Of a stretch of 6,328 bases of DNA, positions 5,971 through 6,328 are shown piece by piece. The stretch's first letter is position 1. Each line of letters begins with the position of its first letter. The translations under genes were made by a program, and so were the position numbers. Source of the DNA: Chloroflexia bacterium (GTDB taxonomy: Bacteria; Chloroflexota; Chloroflexia; Thermomicrobiales; UBA6265); contig JAUIGA010000200.1 in the NCBI GenBank assembly GCA_030430125.1, positions 1-6,328 of the forward strand, written 5' to 3'. Under the pieces are notes generated by a model. It was not told where the DNA came from and did not search any database. It saw only the letters and a list, made by a program, of their open reading frames with translations.

Positions 5971-6328
5971 GCGCGGCAATGGGCCAACATAGTATGTCAG
6001 TGGCGGCGGAGGCCGACCTCGAGCCTCGTCGGCGAGCGGGTTTCTGGCGGCGATTCACCCGGCACCGGATGGCTGTAGCCGCGTTGGCGTTTCTGGGCGT
6101 GATGTCGGCCGCGGCGATCCTGACCCCGCTCATCTCCCCCTATGACCCGTACGCGATGCAGCTGCCGGAGGCACGGCAGGAACCTTCGCTCGAGCACCCG
6201 CTCGGCACCGACAAACTCGGTCGAGATACGTTGACGCGGGTGCTGGTTGGCGGGCGGGTGTCGATTGCCGTTGCGCTCGCCGCGGTTGGCATCAGCACCA
6301 TCATCGGCACAGTGCTCGGACTTATTGC
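5967..6328 (+). CDS. DppC/OppC-type ABC transporter permease, 3' part outside the window
   Basis: The frame opens at ATG 5967, overlapping the preceding stop as ATGA, and stays open to the window edge (120 full codons). AAGGA lies 10 nt upstream. In-frame ATGs at 5979 and 5994 are alternative starts. The visible N-terminus shows a basic cytoplasmic segment (RRRAGFWRRFTRHRMAV, 21-37) and first membrane helix at about 35-56. Then come PYDPYAMQL (58-66), the family-diagnostic HPLGTDKLGRDTLTRVL (77-93), the GGRVSIAV motif (95-102), and the beginning of the second helix. These are hallmarks of the DppC/OppC partner of DppB. The rest, including the EAA loop, lies beyond the end, and the ATPase subunits (DppD/F type) would be expected next. 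Confidence 0.94.
   Translation, partial: MSAAMGQHSMSVAAEADLEPRRRAGFWRRFTRHRMAVAALAFLGVMSAAAILTPLISPYDPYAMQLPEARQEPSLEHPLGTDKLGRDTLTRVLVGGRVSIAVALAAVGISTIIGTVLGLI

Overview
This GC-rich window comes from a bacterial chromosome. The style of the secretion signal on the substrate-binding protein (long n-region, twin-arginine motif of the form LSRREIVKRA, then a short hydrophobic stretch) and the overall gene style suggest a Chloroflexota/Thermomicrobia-like organism. That placement is an inference from style, not from a marker gene. No insertion sequence, CRISPR array or phage gene is visible.

Layout: positions 1-119 hold no gene, only a weak inverted repeat. A tRNA-Leu(UAG) lies on the minus strand (120-203). 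Next, also on the minus strand, is a two-gene unit transcribed right to left: kbl, a clear 2-amino-3-ketobutyrate CoA ligase (glycine C-acetyltransferase; 2239 to 1010), then a classical short-chain dehydrogenase (1013 to 252). The kbl stop and the dehydrogenase start overlap as ATGA. To the right, on the plus strand, is a four-gene unit: a GntR/FadR-type regulator with a metal-binding FCD domain (2431-3186), a Tat-exported family-5 peptide-type solute-binding protein (3252-4943), a DppB/OppB-type permease (5014-5970) and the start of a DppC/OppC-type permease that runs off the window (5967-6328). The two permeases also overlap as ATGA.

The control region between the two units (2240-2430) is the most structured non-coding part. 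It contains good divergent sigma-70-like promoters that share one -10 element (TATA core at 2373-2376). A perfect 10-bp palindrome (AAGACGTCTT, 2385-2394) sits at the predicted start of the rightward transcript and inside the leftward promoter. A single dimeric repressor there, most simply the adjacent GntR protein, could shut both units.

Working model (inference): the transporter imports peptides or related solutes, and the SDR-Kbl pair oxidises and cleaves a 3-hydroxy-amino acid such as threonine or allo-threonine to glycine and acetyl-CoA. The GntR protein senses a carboxylate intermediate and controls both arms. The unusual point is that kbl is paired with a classical FabG-like SDR rather than with the usual zinc-dependent or extended-SDR threonine dehydrogenase. 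Individually the gene families are well known; I do not see a radically new system here.
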